A program made the position numbers and the translations under genes. This document shows, piece after piece, positions 17,640-26,743 of a DNA stretch of 64,000 nucleotides (positions are counted from its first letter, which is position 1; every line of letters begins with the position of its first letter). The stretch is from assembly GCF_017357405.1 (NCBI RefSeq), contig NZ_CP071597.1, forward strand, positions 558,001-622,000. Direction: 5' to 3'. This stretch comes from Halomontanus rarus. GTDB lineage: Archaea; Halobacteriota; Halobacteria; Halobacteriales; Natrialbaceae. The notes under the pieces were generated by a model. It worked only from the letters and a program-made list of their open reading frames with translations. It ran no database searches and was not told where the DNA came from.

Positions 17640-17969
17640 CGTCCTTCCCACGGCTCGAACCGTGGGCGATCGCATCGATACCGACGTGATAGTTCGGCCG
17701 ATGCTGCTGCCATCGCCCGATTCTACCCGTCTTCGATCGATAATATTGTTTCGACTACATTTTGAACTCCGGCCTCGTCGCCGATGTATTCATACCTCAT
17801 TGTAACACGAATCTACTATCGACTCGAAAATATTCTCCCACTATATTGCTCATTCGCAAATCTCAGCCGGCCCATTTATATACCATTAGGCGGTAGTGCT
17901 CGATATGTACCGTTCAGTTGCCCGAAATGGGCTATCGTTCGTCACGACCGACTCGAGGTGGGAAGTCGG
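17640..17969 (+). promoter_or_regulatory. AT-rich promoter region before the Usp/permease operon
   Basis: TTTATATA (17875-17882) is a clear TATA box, giving a leader of some 60 bases before the ATG at 17970. Upstream, GATAATATT (17742-17750) and GAAAATATTCTC (17826-17837) are AT-rich motifs. The latter is repeated exactly at 22464-22475 in front of the FNT gene. Confidence 0.5.
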
Positions 17970-18401
17970 ATGACCGACTCCACGTACCGAACAGTTCTCG
18001 TTCCGATTGCGAGCGACGAGGACGCAGCCGTCACCGGTGATGCCGTGAGCAGTAGATTCGACGAAGCGACGATTATCGCCGTCTACGTCGTCGAGAAAGC
18101 GGGCGGTGCGCCCGATACGGCGGGCGTCGAACAACGGGAAGAGTTCGCTCGAGGGCTATTCGAGACGTTCGAACGCCACTTTCGGGACGGTAACGCAACC
18201 ATTCGTAACCGCATCGCCTACGGTACGAACGTCGCCAAAACGCTTCTGGAGGTCGCGGCCGACGAGGATGCCGAAGCGATCGTGTTCGTTCCGAGAGGGG
18301 AAAGCCGCTGGCGGCAACTGCTGACGGGTGACGTCGCTCGGAAGTTGCTGAATCAAACGGATAGACCGGTCCTCATTCTCCCGAGGGAGACCGATGAGTG
18401 A
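17970..18401 (+). CDS. Universal stress protein (UspA family)
   Basis: 143 residues from the ATG at 17970. The reading frame is open farther upstream, but MTDSTYRTVLVPIASDEDAA is the normal Usp start and follows the TATA box. The fold is the alpha/beta Usp type. The usual G-x2-G-x9-G-S/T nucleotide loop is degenerate here (VPRGESRWRQLLTGD), so ATP binding is doubtful. The stop overlaps the start of the permease gene at 18394 by 8 bp, indicating translational coupling and a role with that transporter. Confidence 0.85.
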   Translation: MTDSTYRTVLVPIASDEDAAVTGDAVSSRFDEATIIAVYVVEKAGGAPDTAGVEQREEFARGLFETFERHFRDGNATIRNRIAYGTNVAKTLLEVAADEDAEAIVFVPRGESRWRQLLTGDVARKLLNQTDRPVLILPRETDE

Positions 18402-20709
18402 CGAAGAACTCGCAAAGGACCTGGGTCTGATCTCCGCACTCGCGGTTGGGATCGGAACGATGGTCGGTGCCGGAATCTTCGTGTTGCCCGGCGTCGCCGC
18501 GGCCGAAGCGGGCCCGGCCGTCGTCCTGTCGTTTCTCATCGGCGGCTGTATCGCGATGGTCAACGCGTTCTCGGTGAGCGAACTCGGAACCGCGATGCCC
18601 AAAGCGGGCGGTGCGTACTACTACATCAACCGCGGCCTCGGCCCGCTGTTCGGCTCGATCTCCGGCATGGGTGACTGGATGGGCCTCGCCTTTGCCAGCG
18701 CCTTCTACTGCATCGGCTTCGGCGGCTACCTCACGACGTTGCTCTCCGGCGTGGTCGTTCCCCTTCCCGTGGTGGGAACCGTCGACCTCCTCCCGTCGAT
18801 CGTTCTCGGTCCGCTGGTCCTCTCCGACATCCAGATGGGTGCGTTACTCGCTGGCATCGTCTTCGTCGGCGTCAACTACATCGGCGCGAAGGAGACCGGA
18901 GGCGTCCAGACGGCCATCGTGACGCTCCTGTTGGGCATCCTCACCATCTTCGCGATCGTCGGATTCTTCTCGTTCGACTGGGGGACCGTCACGGCCGACG
19001 GACTCACGCCGGAGGGAACGACGGCGATCCTTCCGGGCACCGCCCTCGTGTTCGTCTCGTACCTCGGGTACGCGAAGATCGCGACCATCGGCGAGGAACT
19101 CAAGAACCCGGGCCGCAACCTGCCCATCGCCATTATCGGCAGCGTCGCCATCGTGATGGTCATCTACTCGATCCTCGTCGGACTGATGGTCGGGATCATC
19201 CCGTACGATTCCATCAGCGAGAGCACGCCCATGTCCGACGTCGCGGAAATCATCTTCGAGGGGAACCTCGGCGTGATCGGCGTGACGTCGATCACGCTCG
19301 CTGCGCTCCTGGCGACCGCCTCGAGCGCGAACGCGTCGATCCTCGCCTCCGCGCGAATTAACTTCGCGATGGGCCGAGACAAGATCGTCACCGACTGGTT
19401 GAACGAGATCCACCCGACCTTCGCGACGCCGTACCGCTCGATCGCGTTGACCGGTCTGATGATCCTCTTCTTTATCGCCGCCCTCGGGAGCGACCTCGAG
19501 GTGCTGGCGAAGGCCGCCAGCGTCTTGCACCTCGTCGTGTACGCGCTCATCAACGTGGCGCTGGTCGTCTTCCGGGAAGCCGACGTGCCGGAGTACGATC
19601 CCGACTTCACGGTCCCCTTCTATCCGATCACGCCGATTCTCGGTTTCGGCCTCTCGCTCGGACTCATCTACTTCATGGACACCATCGAAATCGCGCTGGG
19701 TCTGTCGTTCGTCGTGGGTGCGATCGTCTGGTACGGCGTGTACGCCCGCGACAAAACCGATCGTGAGGGGGCGTTGAGCAACTATATCCTCTCGCGATCC
19801 GACGAGCTACCGGACGCGGCGGTCTCCGCGGCAAACGTCGCGAGTCCGTCGGGAGAGAGCCAGTACAAGGTCGTGGTCCCGGTGTCGAACCCCCGAACCG
19901 AATCCGACCTGCTCTCGCTCGCGAGCGTGTTCGCCAAGGCGAACGACGGGATCGTCCAGGCCGTCCACATCGTCGAAGTCCCCGACCAGACACCGCTCTC
20001 GGAGGGCTCCGAACACATGCGACAGATCGACACCGAATCGCAGCAGTTGATGGAGCGCGTTCGCGAGAGCACCGACACGATGGACGTTCCGGTCGACGTG
20101 CGAACCATCGTCTCACACCGTGCGTTCGAGGAAGTGTTCGACGTCGCTCGCCGCGAAAAGGCCGACAAAGTGGTTATGGGTTGGGGTCCCGGTCGCCCGT
20201 GGTCGGCCGGCCGGGCCGAACGACCGCTCGACGAACTCGCACACGACCTCCCGTGTGACTTCCTCGTCTTCCACGACCGCGGTCTCGAGACCGATCGCGT
20301 GCTCGTCCCGACCGCGGGCGGTCCGGACTCCGATCTGAGCGCGGAAGTCGCCCGGTATCTCCGCGACCAGCTCGGCTCCGAAATCACGCTCCTGTACGCC
20401 GTCGACGGCGACGACGAAGCCGCGGCGGGCGAGCGGTTCTTGACCGAGTGGGGGGCCGAACACGGCCTCGAGGACGCGGCGATTCGAATCGACACCTCCG
20501 GGGACGTGGAGGGTGCGATCGAGGGTGCCGCTCGCGAGCACTCGCTGATCATCATGGGTGCAACCGAACGCGGGCTCCTCTCGCGACTCGTCCGCGGGTC
20601 GATCGCCTACGACGTCGTTCACGACGTCGAGTGTTCGGTGCTCATGGCCGAACGACCGACCAGCCGGTCGGTTCGAGAACGACTGTTCGGATTGCGAAGG
20701 GACGAATAG
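18394..20709 (+). CDS. Amino acid permease fused to tandem Usp domains, second copy
   Basis: 771 residues, same design as the protein at 15303: APC transporter (about residues 5-440; GTMVGAGIFVLPG near the start) followed by two Usp domains (about 470-605 and 620-760; loop GATERGLLSRLVRGS). Starts MSDEELAKDLGLISALAVGI, directly overlapping the upstream Usp gene. Some loops differ from the first copy, notably an insertion near residues 120-140 (VVPLPVVGTVDLLPS), so substrate range may differ. Followed 208 bp later by trkH on the same strand. Confidence 0.88.
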   Translation: MSDEELAKDLGLISALAVGIGTMVGAGIFVLPGVAAAEAGPAVVLSFLIGGCIAMVNAFSVSELGTAMPKAGGAYYYINRGLGPLFGSISGMGDWMGLAFASAFYCIGFGGYLTTLLSGVVVPLPVVGTVDLLPSIVLGPLVLSDIQMGALLAGIVFVGVNYIGAKETGGVQTAIVTLLLGILTIFAIVGFFSFDWGTVTADGLTPEGTTAILPGTALVFVSYLGYAKIATIGEELKNPGRNLPIAIIGSVAIVMVIYSILVGLMVGIIPYDSISESTPMSDVAEIIFEGNLGVIGVTSITLAALLATASSANASILASARINFAMGRDKIVTDWLNEIHPTFATPYRSIALTGLMILFFIAALGSDLEVLAKAASVLHLVVYALINVALVVFREADVPEYDPDFTVPFYPITPILGFGLSLGLIYFMDTIEIALGLSFVVGAIVWYGVYARDKTDREGALSNYILSRSDELPDAAVSAANVASPSGESQYKVVVPVSNPRTESDLLSLASVFAKANDGIVQAVHIVEVPDQTPLSEGSEHMRQIDTESQQLMERVRESTDTMDVPVDVRTIVSHRAFEEVFDVARREKADKVVMGWGPGRPWSAGRAERPLDELAHDLPCDFLVFHDRGLETDRVLVPTAGGPDSDLSAEVARYLRDQLGSEITLLYAVDGDDEAAAGERFLTEWGAEHGLEDAAIRIDTSGDVEGAIEGAAREHSLIIMGATERGLLSRLVRGSIAYDVVHDVECSVLMAERPTSRSVRERLFGLRRDE

Positions 20710-20917
20710 TCGATCCCCGGTGGTTCGTCGGTGCTTCGCTGTCACGGTACCGCACCGTTCTGTACTCGGATTCGCTCCCTCGCCCTTCACAAATCTTCCC
20801 GGGCCGACCGACGGGTGTGAACCGACGAACGCGCTCGAGGAAGATAGGACGGTTCGACGAGTTCGGTCCGGCTTCCGAACCCATTATCACCTCCGAAACC
20901 GCACGTCGGAACACTCG

Positions 20918-22447
20918 ATGAGGATTCGTGTCGACTGGCGCTCGAGTTGCAGCCTCACGGGCACCGTATTGAAGTGGCTCGCGGTGCCGCTGGCCGCCCC
21001 GCTCGTGTTGGCGGTTTTCGATGGCGACGACGCCGTTCCGTTCGTCGTCGCGATCGCCGTCACTATCGTCGTCGGGGCGGCGTTCGAACGGCTCAGCGAG
21101 ACTCGGGAACTCGGGCAGCGAGAGGCGTTCCTGATGGTCGCGCTGACCTGGCTCGGCGTCGCGGTCGTCGGCGCGATTCCGTTCTTGCTCGTCGGCCTCG
21201 CCGCCGGAGATAGTTCCTCGTTCTCCGGCCCCGTCGACGGGCCCGTCAATGCGCTGTTCGAGAGCACGAGCGGGCTGACGACGACGGGGGCGACGATAAT
21301 GTCCGTGTGGGACTTCGACAACCAGTCACGAGGCATCTTGCTCTGGCGACAGCTCCTCCAGTGGCTCGGCGGCCTCGGGATCCTGATCGTCGCGATCGGT
21401 CTCCTGTCGAATCTGATGGTCGGTGGCGCCCAGCTGATGGAGACCGAATCCCAGACCCGAAACGTGACCAAGCTGACGCCGCAGATCGAGAGCACCGCGC
21501 GGCTCATCTGGGGACTGTACGTCGGTCTCACCGTGCTCGCGGCGGCGACGTTCTACGGGCTAAATCAGCTCGGCCTCGCGCCCGAAATGGACCTCTTCAA
21601 CGCCGTCTCCCACGCGCTCACGAGCGTCTCTACGGCCGGCTTCTCTCCGAAGGGTGGGAGCGTCGGTGCGTTCGAGCCGATCGTCCAGTGGGCGGTCATC
21701 CCCTTCATGATCGTCGGCGCGACCAACTTCGTCCTTCTGTATCATCTCACGCAGGGGGACTTCCAGCGGCCGTTCGAATCCGAGGAGCTTCGATTCTACC
21801 TCGGAATCGTCGTCTTCTTCAGCGCGATCGTCTCGCTCATCATCGGCTTCGACAGCGAACTGGGGATGGGACTCGAGCCGACGATCAGACACGGCATCTT
21901 CAACGTCGTCTCGATGGTAACCACGACCGGCTACGCTTCGATCGACTTCAACACCTGGACGCCGGGTGCCAAGCACCTGCTTTTCCTGTGTATGTTCATC
22001 GGCGGAATGGCCGGGAGTACGACCTGTTCGATCAAAACGCTCCGGTGGCTCGTCATCTTTAAGGGACTGTACCGAAATCTCTTTACGTCGATCCACCCGC
22101 AGGCGGTTCGCCCTGTTCGACTCGGAAACAGCGTCATCGACGAGGACACGATCAGCGACATCTTCTCGTACGTCCTGCTCGCGATCATCATCTTCTTCCT
22201 GCTGACGATCTTCGTCGTCGTCGACTCCGCTCGAGCGGACACCGGCGTCGGCGAGTTCGAGGCCCTGAGTGCGGCCGCGTCGATCTTTCTCAATATCGGC
22301 CCGGCGTTCGGAATGGCCGGGCCGATGGAGAACTACGCCGGGTTTTCTGCATTCAGTAGATTCGTCATGGTGCTCATGATGTGGATCGGGCGGATCGAGA
22401 TCATCCCCGTGCTCGTGTTGTTCCTTCCTGCGTACTGGCGATCGTGA
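20918..22447 (+). CDS. trkH: TrkH-type potassium uptake membrane subunit, second copy
   Basis: 509 residues from the ATG at 20918, giving MRIRVDWRSSCSLTGTVLKW, the conserved haloarchaeal TrkH start. An upstream extension would run into the permease gene. CATTATCAC about 30 bp ahead may be its TATA element. Filter loops: SGLTTTGATIM, VSTAGFSP, VTTTGYASID and LNIGPAFGMAG. It ends with MMWIGRIEIIPVLVLFLPAY. The second filter has STAG where the first copy has PTGG, a possible difference in selectivity. It is probably part of K+ homeostasis with the antiporter and Usp genes nearby. Confidence 0.9.
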   Translation: MRIRVDWRSSCSLTGTVLKWLAVPLAAPLVLAVFDGDDAVPFVVAIAVTIVVGAAFERLSETRELGQREAFLMVALTWLGVAVVGAIPFLLVGLAAGDSSSFSGPVDGPVNALFESTSGLTTTGATIMSVWDFDNQSRGILLWRQLLQWLGGLGILIVAIGLLSNLMVGGAQLMETESQTRNVTKLTPQIESTARLIWGLYVGLTVLAAATFYGLNQLGLAPEMDLFNAVSHALTSVSTAGFSPKGGSVGAFEPIVQWAVIPFMIVGATNFVLLYHLTQGDFQRPFESEELRFYLGIVVFFSAIVSLIIGFDSELGMGLEPTIRHGIFNVVSMVTTTGYASIDFNTWTPGAKHLLFLCMFIGGMAGSTTCSIKTLRWLVIFKGLYRNLFTSIHPQAVRPVRLGNSVIDEDTISDIFSYVLLAIIIFFLLTIFVVVDSARADTGVGEFEALSAAASIFLNIGPAFGMAGPMENYAGFSAFSRFVMVLMMWIGRIEIIPVLVLFLPAYWRS

Positions 22448-22454
22448 TTGGGAT

Positions 22455-22475
22455 AATATTTGTGAAAATATTCTC
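22455..22475. repeat. AT-rich inverted repeat after trkH and before the FNT gene
   Basis: AATATTT-gtga-AAATATT (22455-22472) is a perfect 7-bp inverted repeat beginning 7 bases after the trkH stop. Its right arm runs into GAAAATATTCTC (22464-22475), a 12-mer also found at 17826-17837. It could be a terminator or an operator; the repeated 12-mer favours a protein site. Confidence 0.45.
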
Positions 22476-22596
22476 AATCGACGAATAGAACCCTACCTAG
22501 AACACTATACGTACATTTCGTGGACATATATCTGAAATTGCCGGGGACAAAACCAAATGCAAGGTGTTTTGTCCGAGGGATTCCGAGTCCGATCTA

Positions 22597-23685
22597 ATGG
22601 ACGACTCCGATGGAGACGATTCACTCCGAAAAAGTGTCGAACAGTCGCGACACGGTGCGCCAGCCGTTGGGAAGGTCGTCCGTGACCGTTTCGAGAGTAA
22701 CGAGGTGTTTCAGCGGATCATCGCCGCTGCCGACGACGAGATCGATACCGGGTTTCGCGAACTGTTCTTCAGCGGTCTCGCCGCCGGCTTCGCGATCACG
22801 ATCACGTTCCTGATGTACGCCTCGCTGTACGAAGCGACCGACGGCCACCCGATTCTGAGCGGGCTCCTCTATCCGATCGGCTTCATCTACATCATTCTCG
22901 GCGGGTACCAGCTCTACACGGAGAACACGCTTCCCCCCGTCGCGCTCGTCTTGGAGCGTCTCGCGAGCTTTCCGGCGCTGTTCCGTATCTGGACGGTCGT
23001 CCTCGTCGGAAACTTCGTCGGCGGCGCGTTCGGCGCACTCATACTCGCCCGAACCGGCGTGTTCGACGCCGCAACGACCGACGTCGCGATCAATAGCATC
23101 TCCATGACCGGAATGGAGACACCGTTCTGGGATCTGTTCTACAAGGGGGCGTTCGCCGGGTTGATCGTCGCCGGCGTCGTCTGGCTCGACTTCGCCTCCC
23201 GCGACACGATCACGCGATTCTTCCTCGTCTACATCGCGTTCCTCTGTATCCCGTTCGCCGACCTGTTTCACGTCGTCGTCTCCTTCACCGAAGTCATGTT
23301 TCTGGTCTTCCACGGCGAGATATTCCTCTTCGAGGGACTGACGGCGTTCGTCCTGCCGGTGCTCCTCGGCAACACCCTCGGCGGCGTCCTGCTGGTCACG
23401 GTCGTCAACTACTTCCAGACGACCGAACGACGCCTCGAGGACGCCCGCGAGGACGGAATCGAGCGGCAGTTGACGATCCGGGAGTGGCTCATCGGCGGCC
23501 CGGCCGGCCGCGCCTACGTCCCGGCGAGACCGGGGGTCGAATCGCAGTTGCCGGAGGATCAACTGGGAATCGAAAGACGAGCGGACGCTCGAGCAGAGTC
23601 CAATCGAGACGAATCCGATCGAGACGAGACCGACCGATCGACCGACGACCTGAAGTATCCAGAAGAGGAGCCGCGTAACGACTGA
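22597..23685 (+). CDS. Formate/nitrite transporter (FNT) family channel
   Basis: 362 residues from the ATG at 22597 (MDDSDGDDSLRK). A hydrophilic N-terminus of about 55 residues, then six membrane helices. FNT-type half-helix loops are visible in VGNFVGGAFGALIL and VLLGNTLGGVLLVTVVNYFQ. Compared with FocA the protein carries longer acidic tails at both ends, and the C-terminal 70 residues are Arg/Asp/Glu-rich and disordered. It would form a pentameric channel for formate, nitrite or another small monovalent anion. Context suggests stress or ion balance; substrate unknown. Confidence 0.82.
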   Translation: MDDSDGDDSLRKSVEQSRHGAPAVGKVVRDRFESNEVFQRIIAAADDEIDTGFRELFFSGLAAGFAITITFLMYASLYEATDGHPILSGLLYPIGFIYIILGGYQLYTENTLPPVALVLERLASFPALFRIWTVVLVGNFVGGAFGALILARTGVFDAATTDVAINSISMTGMETPFWDLFYKGAFAGLIVAGVVWLDFASRDTITRFFLVYIAFLCIPFADLFHVVVSFTEVMFLVFHGEIFLFEGLTAFVLPVLLGNTLGGVLLVTVVNYFQTTERRLEDAREDGIERQLTIREWLIGGPAGRAYVPARPGVESQLPEDQLGIERRADARAESNRDESDRDETDRSTDDLKYPEEEPRND

Positions 23686-23769
23686 AACTATCTCGACTCG
23701 ATTGCACAACTGCCGTGCGATCAGGCGCGTGCAGTGACTTTCGATGGCTCCGATAGCGAACCGAGACTC

Positions 23770-24174
23770 CTATCTGACGACCGTGACCGGACACGCCGCT
23801 CGACGGACGATCGTCTCGGCGACGCTTCCGAGCAGGAGCCGTTCGGCTCCGCTCGCACCGCGGCTTCCGACGACGATCTGATCGATATCGTTGTCGTCGG
23901 CGTAGGAGACGACCGCCTTGGCCGCGTGACCGAAAATCACCCTCGTCTCGACTGTGCGACCGGACTCGTTCGCGGTCGTCTCCGCCCCCTCGAGAATGGT
24001 CTCCGCTTCTTCGCGGGCTTCTTCGGTCACCGTCGAATCGAGATCGAACGTAACGGTCGACGTCTCGAGGGCGTGGACGACGTGAATCGTCGCATCGGGG
24101 AATTGCTCGAGCGCGTGTGCTAACGCCGCTTTCGCTTCCTGAGAGTCGTCTATCGCGACGAGTACGCGTTTCAT
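23770..24174 (-). CDS. Universal stress protein, ATP-binding type
   Basis: 134 residues, ATG at 24172-24174. Classic single-domain Usp: MKRVLVAIDDSQEAKAAL at the start, and the nucleotide motif GSRGASGAERLLLGSVAE fits G-x2-G-x9-G-S exactly, so ATP binding is expected. C-terminal strand CPVTVV. Convergent with the FNT gene and upstream, on the same strand, of a broken trkH, which suggests the three once formed another transport/Usp module. Confidence 0.9.
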   Translation of the reverse strand: MKRVLVAIDDSQEAKAALAHALEQFPDATIHVVHALETSTVTFDLDSTVTEEAREEAETILEGAETTANESGRTVETRVIFGHAAKAVVSYADDNDIDQIVVGSRGASGAERLLLGSVAETIVRRAACPVTVVR

Positions 24175-24316
24175 AGCGGGGAGTGGTGGCGAGGAAGGAA
24201 AAACGTTCGATGGAGCGGCTCGGTCGTCGCCGGACGGCCGAGTCGACTCGCTCGAATATCACCGTCACTAGTACGGAGAGTGCAGGAGAACGCTCACGAC
24301 TGATCGCGGGTGGCTG

Positions 24317-24613
24317 TCAGCGATACAGTCCGGTCCGTACCATCGCTCCCCGGAGGAGTACGAGAACGGGGATGATTTCGAGACGGCCAACCCACATGTT
24401 GAAAAGGAACACCACCTTCGCGGCGGTCGGCATCTCCGGGCCGGTGATTCCCGCGGAGAGTCCGACGGTACTCTGAGCGCTCATGACCTCGAAGAGCGCG
24501 TACTCGGTCGGAATGTCCGTCGGCAAGGTCGCCAGAAGAACGGCGAGACCGACCGCGAGGAAGATGAACCAGAGAATGAGGACGATCGACGCCTCCTCGA
24601 GTTCTTTGCTCGC
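24317..24613 (-). pseudogene. Remnant of a TrkH gene (C-terminal fifth)
   Basis: Only the last 98 codons of a TrkH-like protein are recognisable. A helix (SIVLILWFIFLAVGLAVLLA) is followed by the fourth pore loop region (QSTVGLSAGITGPEM) and the family end signature NMWVGRLEIIPVLVLLRGA. The preceding 34 codons of the open frame resemble nothing in TrkH and the upstream 400 residues are absent. The filter reads VGLSAG, closer to KtrB-like proteins than to the two intact TrkH copies, so it is not a recent duplicate of either. Confidence 0.75.
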
Positions 24614-24754
24614 CTGCTCGAGACAGTAGATTCTGTTTGCGAGACATTTCTCATCTGGCGGTAAGAGCCGTGGACTGATTGTGACGACCGTATCCGGGGG
24701 TTTCGGAAACGCCAACAGAAACGAAAACTGACACGGGGGCGAGCGCTGATGCGG

Positions 24755-24979
24755 TCAGTTACCGTCGTCGATCGGAGGATCTGGTGGATCAAGGATGTTG
24801 TTGACGGCCCAGGCGCCCCAGAGAAAGACGATTCCGATAAACACGACCATCTCGAGGCGAGCGAACATCCCGTGCCAGATCGAGAGGACGACCGCCATGA
24901 CGACGATCGAAGCGGTGATCGTGGCGAAGACGTCGTAGAACGTCCGCGGATCGCGAACGTCGGGAAGTCGCACGTCCAT
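24755..24979 (-). CDS. Small membrane protein of unknown function
   Basis: 74 residues from the ATG at 24977-24979; a longer start nine codons upstream is possible. Short cytoplasmic start (MDVRLPDVRDPRTFYDVFAT), then two hydrophobic helices (ITASIVVMAVVLSIWHG and VVFIGIVFLWGAWAVNNI) and a Pro/Asp tail. It sits directly upstream of the trkH remnant on the same strand. It may have been an accessory subunit of that transporter, but this is conjecture. No family recognised. Confidence 0.55.
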   Translation of the reverse strand: MDVRLPDVRDPRTFYDVFATITASIVVMAVVLSIWHGMFARLEMVVFIGIVFLWGAWAVNNILDPPDPPIDDGN

Positions 24980-25114
24980 ACAATCGATTACGCGATGACC
25001 ACACATATGTTCGATGGTCGATCAGTAACGGAGTCACGCGGACGCATCGATCGCGAACGCGACCTGGAACTCGAGCTCGAACTCGACCCGAACGCGAAAC
25101 GGCCCACTGACCGT

Positions 25115-26605
25115 TCAGAACGGATACTCGCGCCGATCGTGCTGGAGCGAGATCCACTTCTTCTCGGTGACCTCGTCCATGATGTCGGTGCTGTTGTACC
25201 CGCCGATGCCGGAGGCTTTCGTCCCACCGAAGGGAACGTGAGCCTCGTCGTTGACCGGCTGATCGTTGACGTGGACGTGGCCGGTGTCCAGACGCTCGGC
25301 GATCTGCAAGCCGGTTCCGACGTCACCGGCGTGAACCGACCCGGAGAGGCCGTACTCGGTGTCGTCGTGGAGTTCGACCGCCTCGTCGACGTCCGAAAAC
25401 GGAACGACCGGCGCGATCGGACCGAAGTGCTCGTTACACGCGGCGGCCATGTCGTTTTCCACGTCCGAGAGCACCGTCGGCGCGACGAGCAGCGAGTCGT
25501 CGACGCCGTCCATCTCGAGGGTTTCACCGCCGGTCTCGAGGGTCGCGCCGGCGTCGACGGTCTCCGCGACGTACTCGAGCATCTCGTCGCGCTGGGATTC
25601 GTCGATGATCGGTGCGACGACCGTGTCCGGGTCGTGGGCGCTGCCGGTCGGGAGCGAGGCGGCGCGGTCGGTGAGCATTCCGACGTAGTCGTCGTAGACG
25701 TCCTCGTGGACGAGGTGGCGATTGATGGAGATGCAGACCTGTCCCTGGTGGACGAACGAGCCGAACACGGCGGAGTCGACCGCCGCCTCCACGTCGGCGT
25801 CGGCGGTGACGATGTGGGCGTTGTTGCCGCCGAGTTCCATCGCGGCGACCGAGAGGTTCTCGCCGGCCTTCGCGGCGACCCCGCGGCCCACGGGCGTCGA
25901 ACCGGTGAACGCGACGACGTCGCTCTCGGGGTGTTCGACGACCGGGTCGCCGATGTCGGACCCGCTACCGGTGACGACGTTGAGCAGCCCGTCGGGGAGA
26001 CCCGCCTCCTCGTACAGTTTCGCCATGAGGAGTCCACCCGTGATCGGCGTGTTCGAGGCGGGTTTGACCACGACCGCGTTGCCGGTGGCGAGCGCGGGTG
26101 CGATCGCCCGTCCCGACAGGTTCAGCGGGAAGTTCCACGGCGAGATGACGGTGACGACGCCCTGGGGTTCGCGCCGGACGATGTTCTCCTTCCCGGGAAC
26201 GTTGGAGTCCATCTGCTCGCCGCTCATCTGGCGCGGCAGCGTCGCCGCCTGGGTCGCCTGATCGGTCGCGATCGTGACCGACGTCTCGCCCATGATCCGC
26301 GAGCCGCCTGCCTCGTGGGCCAGCAACTCGACGATCTCCTCTTCGTACTCCTGAAGCGTCTGCGCGAACTGCTGGGCGACCCGCTCTCGTTCGGCGGGCG
26401 GCGCTTTCTCCCACTCCGCCTGTGCCTCGGCGGCGGCCTCGTAGGCGGCGTCGACGTCCGCCTCGACGGCCGCGGGAACGCGAGCGACCTCCTCGCGCGT
26501 CGAGGGGTCTTCGACGGCGATCTCCTCGTCGCTCTCCGAGTCGACCCACTCGCCGCCGATGTAGAGACCGTTCCAGTCGTCCTCGATCGATAGTTTCGGT
26601 GCCAT
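25115..26605 (-). CDS. NAD(P)-dependent aldehyde dehydrogenase
   Basis: 496 residues from the ATG at 26603-26605; the frame is open farther upstream but that part is basic and unlike the family. Landmarks: cofactor-site SPWNFPLNLSGRAIAPALA, KPASNTP, glycine turn FTGSTPVGRGV, general-base Glu257 in MELGGNN and catalytic Cys291 in HQGQVCISINRHLV. C-terminal FGGTKASGIGGYNS completes the fold. Relatives oxidise small or aromatic aldehydes (benzaldehyde/vanillin-type). It lies beside methylglyoxal synthase and an ArsR-type regulator, which may point to aldehyde detoxification, but substrate is not shown. Confidence 0.92.
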   Translation of the reverse strand: MAPKLSIEDDWNGLYIGGEWVDSESDEEIAVEDPSTREEVARVPAAVEADVDAAYEAAAEAQAEWEKAPPAERERVAQQFAQTLQEYEEEIVELLAHEAGGSRIMGETSVTIATDQATQAATLPRQMSGEQMDSNVPGKENIVRREPQGVVTVISPWNFPLNLSGRAIAPALATGNAVVVKPASNTPITGGLLMAKLYEEAGLPDGLLNVVTGSGSDIGDPVVEHPESDVVAFTGSTPVGRGVAAKAGENLSVAAMELGGNNAHIVTADADVEAAVDSAVFGSFVHQGQVCISINRHLVHEDVYDDYVGMLTDRAASLPTGSAHDPDTVVAPIIDESQRDEMLEYVAETVDAGATLETGGETLEMDGVDDSLLVAPTVLSDVENDMAAACNEHFGPIAPVVPFSDVDEAVELHDDTEYGLSGSVHAGDVGTGLQIAERLDTGHVHVNDQPVNDEAHVPFGGTKASGIGGYNSTDIMDEVTEKKWISLQHDRREYPF

Positions 26606-26743
26606 CGGTCGGGCTACGAAACGACCGCGGAAAAGTCGACGGCGGGCACTCGCACGGGGACTCGAGAATTCGCGTCTAAAACTCCTGAGCGTCGCGTTTC
26701 GGTCGTTCGAAGAAATCGAAAGACGAGTCGATCGTCCCACTAG

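Noticed and set aside
24749..26593. Long open frame on the plus strand opposite aldehyde dehydrogenase
   Set aside because: Antisense of a gene with clear catalytic residues; composition is Arg/Val/Asp low complexity without domains.
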